Shown here: positions 42,390 through 45,027 of the stretch, piece after piece | How positions within the stretch are numbered: the stretch's first letter is position 1 | Layout: every line of letters starts with the position of its first letter | Origin: Nitrospiraceae bacterium | GTDB taxonomy: Bacteria; Nitrospirota; Thermodesulfovibrionia; Thermodesulfovibrionales; Dissulfurispiraceae | Direction of reading: 5' to 3' | Length of the DNA stretch: 45,027 bases | Assembly: GCA_021371915.1 (NCBI GenBank) | Contig: JAJFVG010000038.1 | Location: 1-45,027, forward strand | Translations under genes and position numbers: made by a program | The notes under the pieces: model-generated | Database searches by the model: none | What the model saw: the letters and a program-made list of their open reading frames with translations, nothing else | What the model was told of the DNA's origin: nothing

Positions 42390-43457
42390 CTATCTGCTCC
42401 CCAGCCCTTTGCGCGGGCTCTCTTTGTATGCTGTCTCTACCTCTTCAACAGCCTCTTTCACCTTCTCGCTTATATGTTTGGGAACAGCGATTATTATGTC
42501 CACATACTGATTGCCATGCGCCTTTGTCTTTGCGGATACAAAACCCTTGCCGCTCAACTTGAACCTCTGGCCGCCCTGCGTACCAGCTGGTATCTTCATG
42601 ATCGCTTCGCCATCCATGGTTGGAACCTCCACCTTTGCGCCAAGCGTTGCTTCGCCAAATGTGACAGGCAACTGCATGAATATGTCATTGCCCTTGCGCT
42701 TGAAGAGCGGATGCGGTTTAAGCGAAACCCTTAGCAGAAGATCGCCTGGAGGCCCTCCGGCTGTGCCGGCATCTCCCATGCCCCTCAGTTTTACAACCGA
42801 GTCATTATCAACTCCTGCTGGTATCTTCACCTTCAGGTTTTCTGATGATGAAGTGCTGCCCCTGCCTTCGCATTTGCGGCACAGTGCTGTTGCTGATCTG
42901 CCGGCTCCACCGCACTCGCCGCATGGCTGCGCCATTTTGAAAAATCCCTTTGAAGCATCTGTATGTCCTGTGCCCTTGCACCTGCTGCATGTCTCAAAAG
43001 ACTCTGCGCCAGTGCCTCCGCACGATCTGCAGGAAGCATTTCTTGAGAGAGCTATGGGCTTTGTCACACCGCTGTAAGCTTCTTCAAGGGTAAGTTCTAT
43101 GGGATACTCGATATCAGATCCGCGCGCCTGCATGGAGCTTTCACGAAAGCCGCGCATACCAAATATGTCGCCAAATATATCCGTAAAATCAAAAGGCTGG
43201 CCTTGCCCAAAACCGCTAAAACCCTCAAACTTGAAAGAATCTCCCGCAGTGTCATATTCATTCCTCTTCTGAGAATCTCCCAGCACTGCATAGGCCTCAT
43301 TAATCTCCTTGAACTTCTCTTCAGCGCTCTTGTTGCCAGGATTCATGTCAGGATGGTATTTACGTGCGAGCTTCCTGTATGCCTTTTTGATATCTTCTTG
43401 GGATGCTTTTTTATCAACATCCAGAATCTTGTAATAATCTTTTACGCCAGTTGTCAT
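42390..43457 (-). CDS. dnaJ: DnaJ co-chaperone
   Basis: This is a 355-residue type I DnaJ. The J domain (about 5-70) includes HPD in KYHPDMNPG, followed by a short Gly/Phe-rich region ([19 protein letters not shown]). Four zinc-finger repeats are intact: [24 protein letters not shown] and CRKCEGRG. The substrate-binding C-terminal domains follow. It stimulates DnaK ATPase and delivers clients; dnaK and grpE are not in this window. A GGGGG Shine-Dalgarno precedes the ATG. It is the first gene of the heat-shock operon. Confidence 0.96.
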   Translation of the reverse strand: MTTGVKDYYKILDVDKKASQEDIKKAYRKLARKYHPDMNPGNKSAEEKFKEINEAYAVLGDSQKRNEYDTAGDSFKFEGFSGFGQGQPFDFTDIFGDIFGMRGFRESSMQARGSDIEYPIELTLEEAYSGVTKPIALSRNASCRSCGGTGAESFETCSRCKGTGHTDASKGFFKMAQPCGECGGAGRSATALCRKCEGRGSTSSSENLKVKIPAGVDNDSVVKLRGMGDAGTAGGPPGDLLLRVSLKPHPLFKRKGNDIFMQLPVTFGEATLGAKVEVPTMDGEAIMKIPAGTQGGQRFKLSGKGFVSAKTKAHGNQYVDIIIAVPKHISEKVKEAVEEVETAYKESPRKGLGSR

Positions 43458-43477
43458 ATGCCGGCCCCCTTTTCTAA

Positions 43478-43506
43478 ATCATAAGCCATTAGTCGATTCA
43501 TGTCAA
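43478..43506 (-). promoter_or_regulatory. sigma70-type promoter of dnaJ-hspR-clpB-hsp20
   Basis: TTGACA (43501-43506), exactly 17 nt, TATGAT (43478-43483). A short leader with a Shine-Dalgarno follows. Confidence 0.75.
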
Positions 43507-43507
43507 G
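43487..43507. promoter_or_regulatory. HAIR-like HspR operator candidate
   Basis: CATTAGT-N7-TGTCAAG on the plus strand fits the HspR inverted repeat CTTGAGT-N7-ACTCAAG with 5 of 7 matches in each half and exact spacing. It overlaps the -35 box and spacer of the dnaJ promoter, where a repressor would block polymerase. Confidence 0.5.
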
Positions 43508-43645
43508 TGTCTTATATGATACGAGTAAAGCTCTCGAGCTGCTCGCCGAAGGAGCCGGATATTTGCGATCAACACGCGAAAGACACTCTGTATGAACATT
43601 ATGATTCAAAAACATCCTGTCCGTTAGTCCGGCTTTTTAGGGTTG

Positions 43646-43654
43646 TGTTATATT
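43646..43654 (+). promoter_or_regulatory. extended -10 box of hisA, 5 nt from start
   Basis: TG-T-TATATT (43646-43654) is followed by 5 nt and the hisA ATG. No Shine-Dalgarno or -35 match is seen. Confidence 0.5.
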
Positions 43655-43659
43655 AAACG

Positions 43660-44382
43660 ATGATAATAATACCTGCTATTGATCTTAAAGACGGACAGTG
43701 CGTAAGGCTTTTACAGGGCAAAAAAGAGGATGCAACCGTATACTCTGACGACCCGGCATCAACAGCCAGAAAGTGGCAGTCTTGCGGAGCCCAATTGCTG
43801 CATGTTGTAGACCTCGACGGCGCATTCACAGGCAGCCAGTCAAACATCGAGAGCATAACAAACATCAGAAAAGCTGTATCAATGAAGATACAAGTTGGCG
43901 GAGGCATAAGGGATCTGCAGAAAATTGACAGCCTCTTTTCAGCAGGCATCGACAGGGTAATCCTTGGCACAGCAGCCATAAATAATCCTGATCTTGTGAG
44001 CAAGGCGTGCTCGAAATATCCTGGCAGGGTGCTTGTGGGCATTGACGCAAAAAAAGGTTTCGTTGCGATCAAGGGGTGGACAGAGACAACTGAAGTTACA
44101 GCAGTTGATCTGGGTAAAAAGATGGCAGAGCTCGGCGTATCAGGCATCATCTATACAGACATATCAAGGGACGGCATGCTCCAGGGCCCAAACATAGAGA
44201 CCACAAAAGAGATGGCTTATGAGCTTCCTATCCCGGTAATTGCCTCTGGCGGCATTTCTGTAATGGATGACATAAAAAACTTGCTCACAATAAAAGGATT
44301 ATGGGGCGCTATAACAGGCAAGGCAATATACTCAGGAACCCTTGACCTGACTGAAGCGATAAAAACAGCAGAGGCAAGATAG
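43660..44382 (+). CDS. hisA: ProFAR isomerase
   Basis: HisA isomerises the ProFAR intermediate (phosphoribosylformimino-AICAR-phosphate) in histidine synthesis. The 240-residue TIM barrel has Asp8 in IPAIDLKDGQCVRL, VDLDGAFTG, the phosphate loop QVGGGIRD, VGIDAKKG, YTDISRDGMLQGPN with the second catalytic Asp, and IASGGI plus GAITGKAIYSG. It lies upstream of hisF, as in many his operons, but with an unusually long 312-nt gap. Its -10 box is 5 nt from the ATG. Confidence 0.96.
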   Translation: MIIIPAIDLKDGQCVRLLQGKKEDATVYSDDPASTARKWQSCGAQLLHVVDLDGAFTGSQSNIESITNIRKAVSMKIQVGGGIRDLQKIDSLFSAGIDRVILGTAAINNPDLVSKACSKYPGRVLVGIDAKKGFVAIKGWTETTEVTAVDLGKKMAELGVSGIIYTDISRDGMLQGPNIETTKEMAYELPIPVIASGGISVMDDIKNLLTIKGLWGAITGKAIYSGTLDLTEAIKTAEAR

Positions 44383-44427
44383 CCTGTGGATGAATAATTA
44401 AGGATGTGCGTTCAGATTTTTTAGCAT

Positions 44428-44632
44428 ACTGAAACTATCCTGCAATCTGGATAAATGTTTAAAGGAATATAAAGTATGCATGTTTTTTTGAGTTTACTGC
44501 ACGGGTCTATTTAACAGGGGCAAGTAACACCTTGCCCCGTCACAAACTGACGCTGAACGTAAGTTAATAGACAAGTCCGGATTAAATTGTTAAAGATAGT
44601 TTCAGTGAACTCAAAAAAACATGCATACTTTA
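44428..44632. repeat. palindromic intergenic element between hisA and hisF
   Basis: Two 30-nt arms (44470-44499 and 44603-44632) are inverted copies with one mismatch. Inside lie a shorter inverted pair (44505-44515 and 44563-44572) and a hairpin GGGGCAAG-N6-CTTGCCCC (44517-44538). ACTGAAACTATC at 44428-44439 also has an inverted copy at 44595-44606 that overlaps the right arm. Both arms end in TA, as in small non-autonomous elements of the IS630/Tc1 type, but no transposase is present. It may be a MITE-like insertion or a structured RNA. The rest of the 44383-44694 gap shows nothing except the hisF Shine-Dalgarno. Confidence 0.75.
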
Positions 44633-44694
44633 CGATATTAATCAAATTTAGCTTTTAATAATATTTGTCGCATGTATTTTTTCTGGAGGATTGA

Positions 44695-45027
44695 TTGTTC
44701 ACAAAAAGAATCATCCCGTGTCTTGATGTAAAAGACGGCCGCGTTGTAAAAGGCGTAAGCTTTGTTAATCTGCGCGATGCCGGAGACCCTGTGGATAATG
44801 CAAAATTCTACGACGAGCAGGGCGCTGACGAGCTTGTCTTTTTAGACATAACCGCATCGCACGAAAAAAGAAACATCATACTCGACATCGTCGAAAAGAC
44901 AGCAACAGATGTCTTTATGCCGCTCACAGTAGGCGGTGGCATACGCACTTTTGATGATATAAGAAACCTGCTAAACTCAGGCTGCGATAAGGTATCTCTC
45001 AACACAACTGCTGTTAATGACCCTGAC
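44695..45027 (+). CDS. hisF: imidazole glycerol phosphate synthase subunit HisF (partial, 3' end beyond window)
   Basis: HisF is the cyclase that, with HisH, makes imidazole glycerol phosphate and AICAR. The first 111 of about 255 residues are present: [19 protein letters not shown] with the catalytic Asp11, [28 protein letters not shown], and [11 protein letters not shown]. The start is TTG at 44695, after a TGGAGGA Shine-Dalgarno. Unlike hisA it has a proper ribosome-binding site, consistent with being an internal or separately led gene after the palindromic element. Confidence 0.95.
   Translation, partial: MFTKRIIPCLDVKDGRVVKGVSFVNLRDAGDPVDNAKFYDEQGADELVFLDITASHEKRNIILDIVEKTATDVFMPLTVGGGIRTFDDIRNLLNSGCDKVSLNTTAVNDPD

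Overview
The window looks like a chromosomal stretch of a Gram-negative, probably anaerobic or microaerophilic bacterium. Gene content and protein style (HspR-controlled dnaJ-clpB-hsp20, split transketolase, dnaE-accA, HDOD and HD-GYP proteins, a heme-type hybrid kinase, bacteriohemerythrin) fit Nitrospirota or a neighbouring deep lineage best. That placement is inference from gene style, not from a marker tree. Coding density is high, and no phage, IS transposase or CRISPR array is visible. Most of the window is housekeeping.

Layout: (1) 1-6.5 kb, minus strand: uvrB (C-terminus cut by the window edge), a TPR-PDZ lipoprotein, and two secreted coiled-coil proteins of unknown function. (2) 6.5-10.1 kb, plus strand: purF, a small membrane protein, cutA, an 8-Cys protein, a regulatory-looking gap and an orphan gene. 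(3) 10.1-12.4 kb, minus: osmC-like, secreted M23 peptidase, dusB. (4) 12.4-18.6 kb, plus: HDOD-HisKA protein, hemerythrin, dnaE, accA. (5) 18.6-21.4 kb, minus: HD-GYP-like protein and PBP1A. (6) 21.4-25.3 kb, plus: uvrC, a PfkB kinase, an APH-fold kinase. (7) 25.3-32.0 kb, minus: one compact operon, tktN-tktC-ftsE-ftsX-envC-ctpA-exonuclease, linking central carbon metabolism to septal peptidoglycan hydrolysis. (8) 32.0-38.5 kb: tlpA, an orphan gene, an acyl-CoA synthetase, a PiT/DUF47 phosphate module and a heme-motif hybrid histidine kinase. (9) 38.6-43.5 kb, minus: tRNA-Asn and the dnaJ-hspR-clpB-hsp20 heat-shock operon. (10) 43.6-45 kb, plus: hisA and hisF, separated by a palindromic element.

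The most distinctive signals are as follows. First, in at least eight transcription units the -10 box lies only 5-6 nt before the start codon and no Shine-Dalgarno is present, which predicts leaderless mRNAs; downstream operon genes mostly keep clear Shine-Dalgarno sites. Second, an intergenic element of about 165-205 bp between hisA and hisF has 30-nt inverted arms matching at 29 of 30 positions. Third, an HDOD protein ends in a lone HisKA phospho-acceptor domain without any ATPase domain. Fourth, the DnaE PHP domain keeps all nine metal-ligand positions, suggesting built-in proofreading. Fifth, the TPR-PDZ lipoprotein/coiled-coil trio is an uncharacterised envelope system.
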